This document shows, in pieces, positions 44,520 to 53,187 of a DNA stretch of 64,000 nt (position 1 is its first letter; the number at the start of each line of letters is the position of its first letter). This stretch comes from Cyclobacteriaceae bacterium. GTDB taxonomy: Bacteria; Bacteroidota; Bacteroidia; Cytophagales; Cyclobacteriaceae. The position numbers and the translations under genes were made by a program. The DNA is taken from the NCBI GenBank assembly GCA_013141055.1, contig JABFRS010000002.1, forward strand, positions 372,001-436,000, given 5' to 3'. The notes beneath the pieces are model-generated. The model did not search any database, had not been told where the DNA came from, and saw nothing but the letters and a program-made list of their open reading frames with translations.

Positions 44520-46208
44520 TTATGCCACCTTCTTCTTTGCAGTTTCTTCCTCTTTCAAGGCCCGGCGAAGTATCTTACCTACATTCGTCTTAGGCAACTC
44601 TGTGCGGAATTCTATGTGGCGGGGAACTTTATAGTTTGTAAGATTTGCGTGACTAAATGATTTGACTTCTTCTTCTGTCAGGCTTTGGTCTTTCTTCACA
44701 ATGAACACTTTGATAGCCTCTCCCGATTTTTCATCTGGCAAACCAATGGCCGCCACCTCCAGAATCTTTGGATTGGAAGCCAGCACATTCTCGATCTCAT
44801 TCGGATAAACATTAAATCCTGAAACCTTGATCATGTCCTTCTTCCGGTCTACGATCTTGAAGAATCCATCTTCCGACATAATACCGATGTCACCTGTTCG
44901 GAACCATTCATTGTGAAAGAACACTCCTTCATTATCCTTTTGCCAGTACCCACGCATTACCTGTGGTCCTCTTGCACATATCTCTCCCGTTTCTCCCTGC
45001 GCAAGCTGCTTACCATCATCATCAAAAATTCCTACCTCAGTGCTTGGCATTGGAATTCCGATCGTTCCGCGTTTATGTTTTCCATCCAATGGATTACAGC
45101 ATAGCACAGGTGAAGTCTCACTTAATCCATATCCTTCCGCAATAGGTGTTCCCGTAACCTCTTGCCACTTATTGGCAACAGCATCCTGAACAGCCATCGC
45201 TCCTGCTACCGCTCCATGCAAATAGGAAAAATCAACCTCTTTAAATTTTGGATTATTAAGAAGGCCATTGAATAATGTATTCACTCCGGTGAGAATAGTA
45301 AACTTGTATTTCTTCAGATCTTTAATAAAACCTGGTATATCGCGCGGATTGGTGATCAGTACATTCTTCACTCCTGTTGAATACATCAAAGCACCGTTGA
45401 CGGTAAGTCCGAAGATATGATACATCGGAAGTGCCGTGATCATGATGTTCGGTTGATCAACCGACATGTATGGCTTGAACCAGTGCGTGATCATCATGTT
45501 GTGCGCGATCAGGTTGCGATGAGAAAGCTGGGCACCTTTCGCTACGCCGGTTGTCCCACCAGTATATTGAAGCACTACAAGATCTTCTACGTCAATCTTT
45601 GGTTTATCAAGCTTTAAGCTCTTTCCCTTGCGAAGGACTTCATTGAAAGGAATTGCTTTCGGGATATGGAAAGCCGGAACCATCTTTTTAATATTCTTCA
45701 CTACAAAGTTGGTAATAGCACCTTTAACAGGTCCTACCATATCACCAATGCGGGCAATGATCACATGCTTAACAGGAATCTTATCAAGAATTCCCTGAAG
45801 GTTTGAAGCAAAATTTTCCAGTATAAGAATCGCAGAGATCCCTGCATCCTTAAACTGATGTTCCATCTCTCTTGGAGTATAGAGAGGATTAGTATTCACT
45901 ACGATTAATCCAGCTTTGATAGCGCCAATGAATGCTACAGGAAACTGAAGGAGGTTCGGCATTTGAATAGCAAACCTGTCCCCTTTCTTAAGACCCAGCT
46001 CGCTTTGTAAATACGCGGCGAATGCGGTCGACAGTGAATCAACTTCACTGAATGTGAGTTGAGCACCCATATTCTCAAAAGCAACGCGATCCCTGTACTT
46101 TTTGCTTGAGGACTCAAAAAGTTCAACTACCGAATTGTATTCTAAGGGACCAATCTCATGCGGAGTACCGCTTGGATAACTTTTATACCAGGGGAAGTCT
46201 TTTGTCAT
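44520..46208 (-). CDS. fadD: Long-chain fatty-acid-CoA ligase
   Basis: A 562-aa adenylate-forming enzyme. The phosphate-binding loop is YTGGTTGVAKGAQLSHRN. ALPMYHIFGLT, GYGLSETSP, WFRTGDIGIM (AMP-binding Asp) and VDRKKDMIKVSGFNVYPNEIE follow, and the catalytic lysine is in LPKTNVGKILRRALK. It activates long-chain fatty acids for beta-oxidation or lipid synthesis; etfB at the left edge belongs to the same metabolic area but is 44 kb away. Its start lies 50 bp beyond the terminator of the tRNA-like RNA, which is transcribed in the same direction. Confidence 0.93.
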   Translation of the reverse strand: MTKDFPWYKSYPSGTPHEIGPLEYNSVVELFESSSKKYRDRVAFENMGAQLTFSEVDSLSTAFAAYLQSELGLKKGDRFAIQMPNLLQFPVAFIGAIKAGLIVVNTNPLYTPREMEHQFKDAGISAILILENFASNLQGILDKIPVKHVIIARIGDMVGPVKGAITNFVVKNIKKMVPAFHIPKAIPFNEVLRKGKSLKLDKPKIDVEDLVVLQYTGGTTGVAKGAQLSHRNLIAHNMMITHWFKPYMSVDQPNIMITALPMYHIFGLTVNGALMYSTGVKNVLITNPRDIPGFIKDLKKYKFTILTGVNTLFNGLLNNPKFKEVDFSYLHGAVAGAMAVQDAVANKWQEVTGTPIAEGYGLSETSPVLCCNPLDGKHKRGTIGIPMPSTEVGIFDDDGKQLAQGETGEICARGPQVMRGYWQKDNEGVFFHNEWFRTGDIGIMSEDGFFKIVDRKKDMIKVSGFNVYPNEIENVLASNPKILEVAAIGLPDEKSGEAIKVFIVKKDQSLTEEEVKSFSHANLTNYKVPRHIEFRTELPKTNVGKILRRALKEEETAKKKVA

Positions 46209-46257
46209 AACTCACGAATATCCTAACAATCGTGTGTATTCAAAACCTGGTAGCAAT

Positions 46258-46290
46258 AAAAAAGCCCCTCCGAATTAACGAAGAGGCTTT
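46258..46290 (-). terminator. Rho-independent terminator of the tRNA-like RNA
   Basis: On the minus strand AAAGCCTCTTCG pairs with CGGAGGGGCTTT (12 bp, two G-U pairs, 9-base loop or less) and a TTTTTT run follows. It starts seven bases after the tRNA-like acceptor end and 50 bp before the fadD start codon. Confidence 0.85.
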
Positions 46291-46296
46291 TGTTTG

Positions 46297-46441
46297 CTGT
46301 AGAGGAAGGGCTCGAACCTCCACGGAGAAGTTAGCTGCTGGACAGAAAAAACTTTAGTGGTCAATCCGTTATCCAGCGTTTATCCTTTTACTCTCCACCC
46401 CCGAGACAGGAGGGCTTGTCTGCCAATTTCAACACCCTACA
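46297..46441 (-). ncRNA. tRNA-Leu-like RNA with a giant variable arm and abnormal anticodon loop
   Basis: The minus strand folds as a full class II tRNA. The acceptor is TGTAGGG/CTCTACA (7 bp, one G-U). T8-G9 follow. The D-arm is TTG-AAATTGGCAGA-CAA, with the 11-base loop typical of tRNA-Leu. The anticodon stem is CCCTC/GGGGG with loop CTGTCTC, and the T-arm is GGAGG-TTCGAGC-CCTTC. The loop triplet is GTC and position 37 is T, not a purine. The discriminator is G, not the A of tRNA-Leu, and CCA is not encoded. The variable region is about 75 nt instead of about 15: an outer stem GGAGA/TCTCC and an inner stem GCTGGA/TCCAGC. A terminator follows. It may be a regulatory RNA, an odd tRNA, or a decaying gene. 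Confidence 0.8.
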
Positions 46442-46555
46442 TTTTGTGTTTGATGATGTAAAGGAAGCTAAAAGCTGCTATGCTATTCAATAGATCGCTA
46501 TAAAATTTACATAATTTTAAATATTAGTTCGTATTTTCATCAAAATATTGAAAAT

Positions 46556-47035
46556 ATGACTACTTCAAAGCCTGAGAATTATGGAATTGATAAAACAGAT
46601 CTCAAAATCCTTGAGATCCTCATCGAGGATGCTAAAAAGCCCTTCACGGAAGTGGCAAAAAGGGCCTTTGTTTCACAGGGAACAGTCCATGTTCGCATGA
46701 ATAAGCTCCAGGAGGCCGGAATTGTTGAGAAAACTACCCTCAAGATCAACTACGCCAAATTGGGATTTGACATCACTGCCTTTATCGGTATCTACCTGGA
46801 AAAGAGTGGTTTATATGAAACAGTTTTAGAAAGACTAAAGCTGATTCCAGAGATCGTCAGCGTGCATTACACTACGGGTAACTACTCCATGTTTGTGAAG
46901 ATCCATTGCCGCGACACCACTCACCTGAAGGAAGTACTGCATGAGAAAATGCAGCAGGTGGAGGGAATTGAAAGAACTGAAACGATAATCTCTCTTGAGG
47001 AAAGTCTTGACCGGAGCGTCGTTCTCTCAGAATAA
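46556..47035 (+). CDS. Lrp/AsnC-family transcription regulator
   Basis: A 159-aa regulator. The N-terminal helix-turn-helix (about 11-60) is DKTDLKILEILIEDAKKPFTEVAKRAFVSQGTVHVRMNKL in character, with SQGTVHVRM as recognition helix. The C-terminal RAM/AsnC ligand domain (about 70-150) contains AFIGIYLEKSG and VHYTTGNYSMFVKIHC. It binds DNA as an oligomer and senses an amino acid or similar ligand. It is divergent from the tRNA-like RNA with a 114-bp AT-rich gap, and 80 bp before sufB. A role in suf control is possible but unproven. Confidence 0.92.
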   Translation: MTTSKPENYGIDKTDLKILEILIEDAKKPFTEVAKRAFVSQGTVHVRMNKLQEAGIVEKTTLKINYAKLGFDITAFIGIYLEKSGLYETVLERLKLIPEIVSVHYTTGNYSMFVKIHCRDTTHLKEVLHEKMQQVEGIERTETIISLEESLDRSVVLSE

Positions 47036-47088
47036 TTATTACCTGAAAAGAACCTAAAAAGCGGATTATTGTTGATATTTTTGAGGTC

Positions 47089-47109
47089 TATTTAAATTAA
47101 GTCTAAATA
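47089..47109. promoter_or_regulatory. Inverted repeat upstream of sufB, possible operator
   Basis: TATTTA-N9-TAAATA lies six bases before the sufB start, and TATTTTTG at 47076-47083 fits the -7 consensus. A regulator of Fe-S or iron supply could bind here. The repeat is short and AT-rich, so it may be chance. Confidence 0.25.
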
Positions 47110-47115
47110 CAGTAG

Positions 47116-48561
47116 ATGAGTAAAGACAGTCAGTTCCTCGAAGAGATCACTTCCAAAGAATATGAGCATGGATGGACCGTGGATCTCGAGACGGATTCTG
47201 CCCCCAAAGGGCTGAATGAGGGCATTGTACGCTTTATCTCAAACAAGAAAAATGAGCCGGAATGGATGCTGGAATGGCGACTCAGCGCTTTCCGTCACTG
47301 GAAAACGATGACAGAACCAAAATGGCCTAATGTCTCCTATCCCGCTATTAACTATAATGACATTATCTATTACTCCGCTCCCAAGCAAAAAGTAACACCC
47401 AAGAACCTCGAGGATATCGATCCTGAATTATTGAGGACCTTTGAACGTCTGGGTATTTCATTGACTGAACAAAAGCGATTGAGTGGCATTGCCGTGGACG
47501 CCGTGTTTGACAGCGTATCCGTTGCTACTACTTTCAAAGAGAAGCTTGGCGAACTTGGAATTGTGTTCTGCTCCTTCAGTGAAGCAGTTAAAGAACATCC
47601 CGAACTGATCAAGAAGTATCTGGGGTCAGTCGTCCCTCCTAATGATAATTACTTTGCAGCACTGAATGCCGCAGTATTCTCTGATGGTTCATTCTGCTAT
47701 ATTCCGAAAGGTGTGAGATGCCCAATGGAGCTCTCCACTTACTTCCGTATCAATGCTGCAAATACAGGTCAGTTTGAAAGAACATTGATCGTTGCTGATG
47801 AGGGAAGCTATGTCAGCTACCTCGAAGGTTGCACTGCTCCTATGCGTGATGAGAATCAGCTGCATGCTGCAGTCGTTGAGATCTATGCAATGAAGAATGC
47901 GGAGGTAAAATATTCAACGGTACAAAACTGGTATCCTGGAAATAAAGAAGGTGTTGGAGGTATTTACAATTTTGTAACGAAGCGTGGATTATGTGCCGGT
48001 GATCATTCCAAGATCAGCTGGACTCAGGTAGAAACGGGGTCTGCCATTACATGGAAATATCCTTCCTGCATATTGAAAGGTGATTACTCCATTGGTGAGT
48101 TTTATTCTGTTGCGGTAACCAATAACTATCAGCAGGCAGATACCGGAACAAAAATGATCCATATTGGAAAGAACACCCGATCCAGAATTGTATCAAAAGG
48201 AATCTCTGCCGGTAAATCACAAAACAGTTATCGTGGACAGGTGCATATTTTAAAGCGTGCTGAAAATTCATTGAATTTCTCTCAGTGCGATTCATTGCTG
48301 ATGGGTGATCAGTGTGGCGCGCATACGTTCCCTTACATAGATGTTGAGAATAGTTCAGCAAAAGTTGAGCACGAAGCCACTACATCCAAGATCGGTGAAG
48401 ACCAGATCTTCTATTGCCGTCAGCGCGGAATTGATGAGGAAGCCGCTGTGGCATTGATTGTAAACGGATATGCAAAAGAAGTACTAAGTCAGTTGCCAAT
48501 GGAATTTGCAGTAGAAGCACAAAAGCTTCTTGCTTTGACATTGGAAGGAAGTGTTGGATAA
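47116..48561 (+). CDS. sufB: Fe-S cluster assembly scaffold SufB
   Basis: A 481-aa protein of normal length, first gene of the suf operon. The beta-helix core shows [20 protein letters not shown] (with the conserved Cys), [20 protein letters not shown] and [40 protein letters not shown] near the C-terminus is the SufB/D-type ending. SufB, SufC and SufD form the complex on which [4Fe-4S] clusters are built from SufS/SufE sulfur. The next gene starts 21 bp on. Confidence 0.97.
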   Translation: MSKDSQFLEEITSKEYEHGWTVDLETDSAPKGLNEGIVRFISNKKNEPEWMLEWRLSAFRHWKTMTEPKWPNVSYPAINYNDIIYYSAPKQKVTPKNLEDIDPELLRTFERLGISLTEQKRLSGIAVDAVFDSVSVATTFKEKLGELGIVFCSFSEAVKEHPELIKKYLGSVVPPNDNYFAALNAAVFSDGSFCYIPKGVRCPMELSTYFRINAANTGQFERTLIVADEGSYVSYLEGCTAPMRDENQLHAAVVEIYAMKNAEVKYSTVQNWYPGNKEGVGGIYNFVTKRGLCAGDHSKISWTQVETGSAITWKYPSCILKGDYSIGEFYSVAVTNNYQQADTGTKMIHIGKNTRSRIVSKGISAGKSQNSYRGQVHILKRAENSLNFSQCDSLLMGDQCGAHTFPYIDVENSSAKVEHEATTSKIGEDQIFYCRQRGIDEEAAVALIVNGYAKEVLSQLPMEFAVEAQKLLALTLEGSVG

Positions 48562-48582
48562 TCTTGAATAGGAATAAAGAAT

Positions 48583-49338
48583 ATGTTATCGATAAAGAAT
48601 TTACAAGCAAAGGTTGAAGATAAGCAGATCCTGAATGGTATTAACCTCGAGGTAAAACCTGGAGAAGTTCATGCTATCATGGGTCCAAATGGTTCAGGAA
48701 AAAGCACGCTTGCTTCTGTCCTCTCCGGCCGTGAAGAATATGAAGTTACCGGAGGTGAAGTTGATTACCTCGGAAAGAATTTGCTTGAGATGGATCCTGA
48801 GATCAGGGCACGCGAAGGTGTATTTCTTGCTTTCCAGTATCCTGTGGAGATCCCTGGCGTCAGCACGATCAACTTCATGAAGACGGCGCTCAACAAGATC
48901 CGTGAGCACAGAGGTCAGCCTACACTGGATGCTGTGTCATTTCTTCAATTGATGAAGGAGAAGATCAAACTTGTAGAGATCGATCAATCACTTTTGAATC
49001 GTTCCCTCAATGAAGGATTCTCGGGTGGTGAAAAGAAACGCAACGAGATCTTTCAGATGGCGATGCTGGAACCTAAACTTGCCATCCTTGATGAAACAGA
49101 TTCTGGCCTTGACATTGATGCTCTTCGCATTGTATCCAACGGCGTGAATACTCTCCGTTCAAAAAACAATGCAATCATTTTAGTAACACACTATCAGCGT
49201 CTGCTGGAATATATCGTACCGGACTTTGTGCACGTTCTTTACAAAGGAAAAATTGTGAAATCAGGGACCAAGGAACTGGCACTTGAACTGGAAGCAAAGG
49301 GTTACGATTGGATTAAGAATGAACTGGCGTTGGCGTAA
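48583..49338 (+). CDS. sufC: Fe-S cluster assembly ATPase SufC
   Basis: A 251-aa ABC-type ATPase. Walker A is GPNGSGKST (about 30-38), the signature is FSGGEKKRNEI, and Walker B is LAILDETDSGLDIDAL, with the H-loop in LVTHYQRLLEYI. It has no membrane partner; it binds SufB and SufD and drives cluster assembly. The stop is two bases before the sufD start. Confidence 0.97.
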   Translation: MLSIKNLQAKVEDKQILNGINLEVKPGEVHAIMGPNGSGKSTLASVLSGREEYEVTGGEVDYLGKNLLEMDPEIRAREGVFLAFQYPVEIPGVSTINFMKTALNKIREHRGQPTLDAVSFLQLMKEKIKLVEIDQSLLNRSLNEGFSGGEKKRNEIFQMAMLEPKLAILDETDSGLDIDALRIVSNGVNTLRSKNNAIILVTHYQRLLEYIVPDFVHVLYKGKIVKSGTKELALELEAKGYDWIKNELALA

Positions 49339-49340
49339 GT

Positions 49341-50600
49341 ATGAGTACTCTCACAGAAAAGAAGAATTTATTACTGGATATTCAGACAGCTTTTGATAAG
49401 CAACCTTTCAAGAGTGAAGCTTCACGCATTCAGGCGATGGAACTGTTGGCAAGCAAAGGCCTGCCCGGATCTAAAAGTGAAGAATATAAATTCACTCCCA
49501 TCAGCAGAACTCTTGAGAAAATTGAAAATCTCAACATCGGTGGAGCTCATCCTAAAAACATCTCCGCTCCTGTTCAGGTCATCCAGGACCTCAGGTGCAA
49601 TGTCATTGCTTTTATAAACGGGCATTTCTCAAAAGAACATTCTGTTATTCTTGACAAGGACTTAAAAGTACAGGCATCCGCAGTGGAAGCACCAATTGCT
49701 GAAAGTGATCCGTTCGACTTACTGAATCACGCCTTTACTTCAGAGATTATTCACATCGCTGTTGCCTCCAAAAAATCGATTGAACATCCGGTTGCCATCG
49801 TATACTATTTTGATTCAAAGGAATTTGTTTTCGCTAATCCGCGATGGTCCGTTTCTCTTGGCACTCAAAGCTCAGCTTCCTTCATTGAATACACTCAATG
49901 CATTGGGGAAACTCAATACATCAACAATAAGCAATCAACATTTGATGTTGCTGACAACGCTCATCTTGAGTACACGATGATCCAGAACGGATCGAAGTCA
50001 GAGATCCAAACCAACAATACACGCATTCAGCTTGCATCCAATGCAACGCTTTCTTCTTTTACTTTCACTTTTGAAGGTCAGTTGATCCGCAATAATCTTT
50101 CTGTCATCGTCGATGGTCAGGGAATTGATGCCAATCTTACGGGATTGTATATGCTCTCAAATAAGACCATTGCTGATAATCATACAGTCGTGGATCATCG
50201 CAAGCCCAATTCAAACAGCAATGAATTGTACAAAGGTGTGATGGATGGAAATTCAAAAGGTGTTTTCAATGGCAAGATCTATGTGCGTCCTCAGGCGCAA
50301 AAGACCAATGCCTTTCAATCCAACAGAAATATTCTGTTAAGCGAAACCGCAAGTGTGAACACCAAGCCTCAGCTTGAGATCTGGGCAGATGATGTAAAAT
50401 GCTCTCATGGCTGCACAACCGGTCAGCTGGATGAAGAGGCCCTGTTTTATCTGCGCTCACGCGGTATCTCCAAAGAGATGGCTCGTGGCATGATGCTCAA
50501 TGCTTTTGCTGCTCAGACACTTTCTTCCATGAAGAATGAAACGGTAAGAAATTATATAGATTCCCTCATCTCCGAAAAGCTTCAAAAGAGTTTCTCCTGA
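49341..50600 (+). CDS. sufD: Fe-S cluster assembly protein SufD
   Basis: A 419-aa SufB paralogue with the family's C-terminal part ADDVKCSHGCTTGQLDEEAL and FYLRSRGISKEMARGMML, which pairs with SufB. The N-terminal region is diverged, as usual for SufD, beginning with a helical segment that contains GLPGSKSEEYKFTPI. Its stop codon shares one base with the sufS start, a sign of translational coupling. Confidence 0.95.
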   Translation: MSTLTEKKNLLLDIQTAFDKQPFKSEASRIQAMELLASKGLPGSKSEEYKFTPISRTLEKIENLNIGGAHPKNISAPVQVIQDLRCNVIAFINGHFSKEHSVILDKDLKVQASAVEAPIAESDPFDLLNHAFTSEIIHIAVASKKSIEHPVAIVYYFDSKEFVFANPRWSVSLGTQSSASFIEYTQCIGETQYINNKQSTFDVADNAHLEYTMIQNGSKSEIQTNNTRIQLASNATLSSFTFTFEGQLIRNNLSVIVDGQGIDANLTGLYMLSNKTIADNHTVVDHRKPNSNSNELYKGVMDGNSKGVFNGKIYVRPQAQKTNAFQSNRNILLSETASVNTKPQLEIWADDVKCSHGCTTGQLDEEALFYLRSRGISKEMARGMMLNAFAAQTLSSMKNETVRNYIDSLISEKLQKSFS

Positions 50601-51841
50601 TGGAAACTGTCACTGCACATCGTCAATTGAATGTAGATACCATTCGCAAGCAATTTCCGGTCCTTCATCAGAAGGTAAACGGACATGATCTTGTCTATTT
50701 TGATAATGCGGCCACTACTCAGAAACCACAAACAGTCATTGATTCACTGATAGGATATTACTCAGGCTTCAATGCAAATATCCATCGCGGAATTCACACG
50801 CTCGCTGAAAAAGCAACCAAAGCATTTGAAGAAACGCGTGTTGTCGCACAGCAGTTTATCAACGCAAAGCATAAAGAAGAGATCATTTTCGTCAGAGGCG
50901 TTACAGAAGCTGTCAATCTTGTTGCCGCAAGCTATGGAAGAACATTCATCAAGGAAGGTGATGAAATTATTATTTCAGGTCTCGAACATCATTCCAACAT
51001 CGTACCATGGCAAATGGTATGTGAGGAGAAGGGCTGTAAGCTCCGCATCATTCCCGTCTCCCCTTCGGGCGAACTTGATATGGATGAGTTCAGCAAACTG
51101 CTCTCTTCCAGAACAAAATTAGTTGCCGTTAATCACGCATCGAACAGTCTCGGCACCATCAACCCGATCAAATCAGTCATTGACAAGGCTCATGATGCCG
51201 GAGCCGTTGTATTGATTGACGGAGCACAGGCATCTGCCCATCTGGACATCGATGTTCAGCAGCTGGATTGTGATTTCTATTGCATCTCCGGTCATAAGAT
51301 GTACGGTCCTACAGGAGTCGGAATCCTTTACGGAAAAAAAGAACTTCTTGAGAAGATGCCTCCCTACATGGGTGGCGGTGAGATGATCAGCAACGTGACG
51401 TTTGAAAAGACAACGTACAATGACCTTCCATATAAATTTGAAGCGGGAACACCCAACATCGCGGATGTGGTTGCCTACAAAGAGGCTTTTCTGTTCATTA
51501 ATAATCTTGATAAGAAAGCTGTCGATGAACATGAACATAATCTGCTGCACTACGCTTCCTCTGAATTGGCAAAGCTTAAGGGCGTAAGACTCATTGGCAC
51601 CGCTAAGGAAAAAGTGAGCGTTCAGTCATTCATCATTGATGGCATTCATCCTTTTGATGTGGGACAAATGCTGGATGCAAGAGGTGTCGCCGTGAGAACT
51701 GGACATCATTGCACACAACCGCTTATTGATCAATTAGGAATTGAGGGAACCGTAAGGGCATCTTTTGCGGTTTATAATACAAAGGAAGAGATTAACCGGC
51801 TGATAGAAGGAATTGACCGGATTATCAAGTTTTTGAAATGA
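50600..51841 (+). CDS. sufS: Cysteine desulfurase SufS
   Basis: A 413-aa PLP enzyme of the class V group. YFDNAATTQKPQ opens the fold. EHHSNIVPWQ and IDGAQASAHLDIDVQQLDCDF follow, with the PLP lysine in CISGHKMYGPTG. The persulfide cysteine is in RTGHHCTQPL (short extended lobe, group II desulfurase). It takes sulfur from cysteine and hands it to SufE. The ATG of sufE overlaps its stop by four bases. Confidence 0.97.
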   Translation: METVTAHRQLNVDTIRKQFPVLHQKVNGHDLVYFDNAATTQKPQTVIDSLIGYYSGFNANIHRGIHTLAEKATKAFEETRVVAQQFINAKHKEEIIFVRGVTEAVNLVAASYGRTFIKEGDEIIISGLEHHSNIVPWQMVCEEKGCKLRIIPVSPSGELDMDEFSKLLSSRTKLVAVNHASNSLGTINPIKSVIDKAHDAGAVVLIDGAQASAHLDIDVQQLDCDFYCISGHKMYGPTGVGILYGKKELLEKMPPYMGGGEMISNVTFEKTTYNDLPYKFEAGTPNIADVVAYKEAFLFINNLDKKAVDEHEHNLLHYASSELAKLKGVRLIGTAKEKVSVQSFIIDGIHPFDVGQMLDARGVAVRTGHHCTQPLIDQLGIEGTVRASFAVYNTKEEINRLIEGIDRIIKFLK

Positions 51842-52272
51842 CCATTAACGAGACACAAGACGAGATAATAAGAGATTTTTCCATCCTGGATGGAGACCTT
51901 GAAATGTCTGTCATGTACCTGATGGAGCTGGGCCAGAAACTGCCGGCGATGAGGGAGGAAGAAAAGACAGAGGAGAATATCGTAAAAGGATGCCAGTCGA
52001 AAGTATGGCTCACAGCATCATTGACACATGAGCGCCTCTTCTTCACCGCGGACAGTAATACTGCTATCACGAAAGGACTCGTGAGCATGCTGATAAGAGT
52101 TTACAATGGCCATCTGCCGGAAGAGATTCTTTCCAGCGAACTGTACTTCATGCAGAAAATAGGAATGGAAAGATTCATTGGCACACAACGCTCCAATGGA
52201 TTCGCGGCTATGGTGAAGCAGATGAAACTTTATGCGTTGGCTTTTAAAACAAAATCAGAGATACAGGCATGA
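51838..52272 (+). CDS. sufE: Sulfur acceptor protein SufE
   Basis: A 144-aa protein with the active cysteine in IVKGCQSKVWL (about residue 52), which receives persulfide sulfur from SufS. FIGTQRSNGFAAMVKQMK is the typical C-terminal helix. Start and stop both overlap neighbours by four bases (ATGA). Confidence 0.95.
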   Translation: MTINETQDEIIRDFSILDGDLEMSVMYLMELGQKLPAMREEEKTEENIVKGCQSKVWLTASLTHERLFFTADSNTAITKGLVSMLIRVYNGHLPEEILSSELYFMQKIGMERFIGTQRSNGFAAMVKQMKLYALAFKTKSEIQA

Positions 52273-52622
52273 GCACAGAAATACAAAATACAGATACCAA
52301 TACAGCAACACTGGAGATACCCGAGCTCCGTGAAAAGATCATGGCGGCCATCAAGACGATCTATGATCCTGAGATCCCTGTGGATATCTATGAACTTGGA
52401 TTGATCTATGAGATCAGCATCTATCCGATAAACAATGTGCATGTGATGATGACCTTAACTTCACCATCCTGCCCTTCAGCCGAAGCAATTCCTGCTGAAG
52501 TAGAACAAAAGATCAAGGCTATCACAGGTGTGAACGATGTAAAAGTCGAAATCACCTGGGATCCCCCCTACTCACAGGACATGATGAGTGAGGCTGCCAA
52601 ATTGGAACTAGGATTCCTTTAA
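52269..52622 (+). CDS. sufT: SufT/MIP18-family (DUF59) Fe-S assembly protein
   Basis: A 117-aa protein of the DUF59/PaaD-like group. IYDPEIPVDIYELGLIYEI and MTLTSPSCPSAEAIP (with the conserved cysteine) and EITWDPPYSQDMMSEAAKLELG are family hallmarks. Proteins of this type help transfer or mature Fe-S clusters on target proteins. It is coupled to sufE by a four-base overlap; the next gene follows after 37 bp. Confidence 0.9.
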   Translation: MSTEIQNTDTNTATLEIPELREKIMAAIKTIYDPEIPVDIYELGLIYEISIYPINNVHVMMTLTSPSCPSAEAIPAEVEQKIKAITGVNDVKVEITWDPPYSQDMMSEAAKLELGFL

Positions 52623-52659
52623 ACTTGTTATATAAACTACTGATTAAAAAAATACAATT

Positions 52660-53082
52660 ATGAGCATGTATCCCGAACAACTGGTGGCTCCCATGAGAAC
52701 AGACCTCACCAGTGCTGGATTTAAAGAATTGAAGACACCTACCGAGGTGGAGAACCAAATCAAAAAAGAAAAAGGCACTACTTTGCTGGTGATCAACTCC
52801 GTGTGCGGATGCGCAGCCGGAGCCGCAAGACCAGGTGTAAAGTGGGCGCTACAGAACAGCGCCAAGAAGCCTGACCATCTTGCAACAGTATTTGCAGGAG
52901 TCGACACAGAAGCTGTTTCTAAAGCAAGACAACTAACAATGCCTTACCCTCCTTCTTCACCATCCATTGCGTTGTTTAAGGACGGAGAACTCATTCACTT
53001 TGTAGAGCGTCACCACATTGAAGGCAGAAATGCACAGATGATCGGTGAGCACCTCGTGGAAGTGTTTGACGAATTCTGCTAA
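52660..53082 (+). CDS. Bacilliredoxin (BrxA/BrxB family)
   Basis: A 140-aa thioredoxin-like protein with the CGC motif in NSVCGCAAGAARPG (Cys49 and Cys51), as in bacilliredoxins (formerly DUF1094). YPEQLVAPMRTDLTSAGF and ERHHIEGRNAQMI match the family. It removes low-molecular-weight thiols (bacillithiol) from oxidised proteins. Its position at the end of the suf operon suggests protection of Fe-S assembly under redox stress. A strong terminator follows. Confidence 0.92.
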   Translation: MSMYPEQLVAPMRTDLTSAGFKELKTPTEVENQIKKEKGTTLLVINSVCGCAAGAARPGVKWALQNSAKKPDHLATVFAGVDTEAVSKARQLTMPYPPSSPSIALFKDGELIHFVERHHIEGRNAQMIGEHLVEVFDEFC

Positions 53083-53104
53083 GCATTCATATAAATCTCA
53101 AAAG

Positions 53105-53127
53105 CCCGCCTCAAGCGGGTTTTTTTT
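53105..53127 (+). terminator. Terminator of the suf operon
   Basis: CCCGC (53105-53109), loop ctcaa plus flanks, GCGGG (53115-53119), then eight T. Strong rightward stop after the bacilliredoxin gene. Confidence 0.92.
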
Positions 53128-53187
53128 GCCTTTTCGGGAATACGTACTATCTTGAAAAGCAACCATGCATCTGCTCAACCCCCGGAT

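Noticed and set aside
46297..46441. An ordinary tRNA-Leu gene or a tmRNA
   Set aside because: The triplet GTC, T37, G discriminator and a 75-nt variable region exclude a normal tRNA-Leu. No tag-coding frame or tmRNA pseudoknots are visible.
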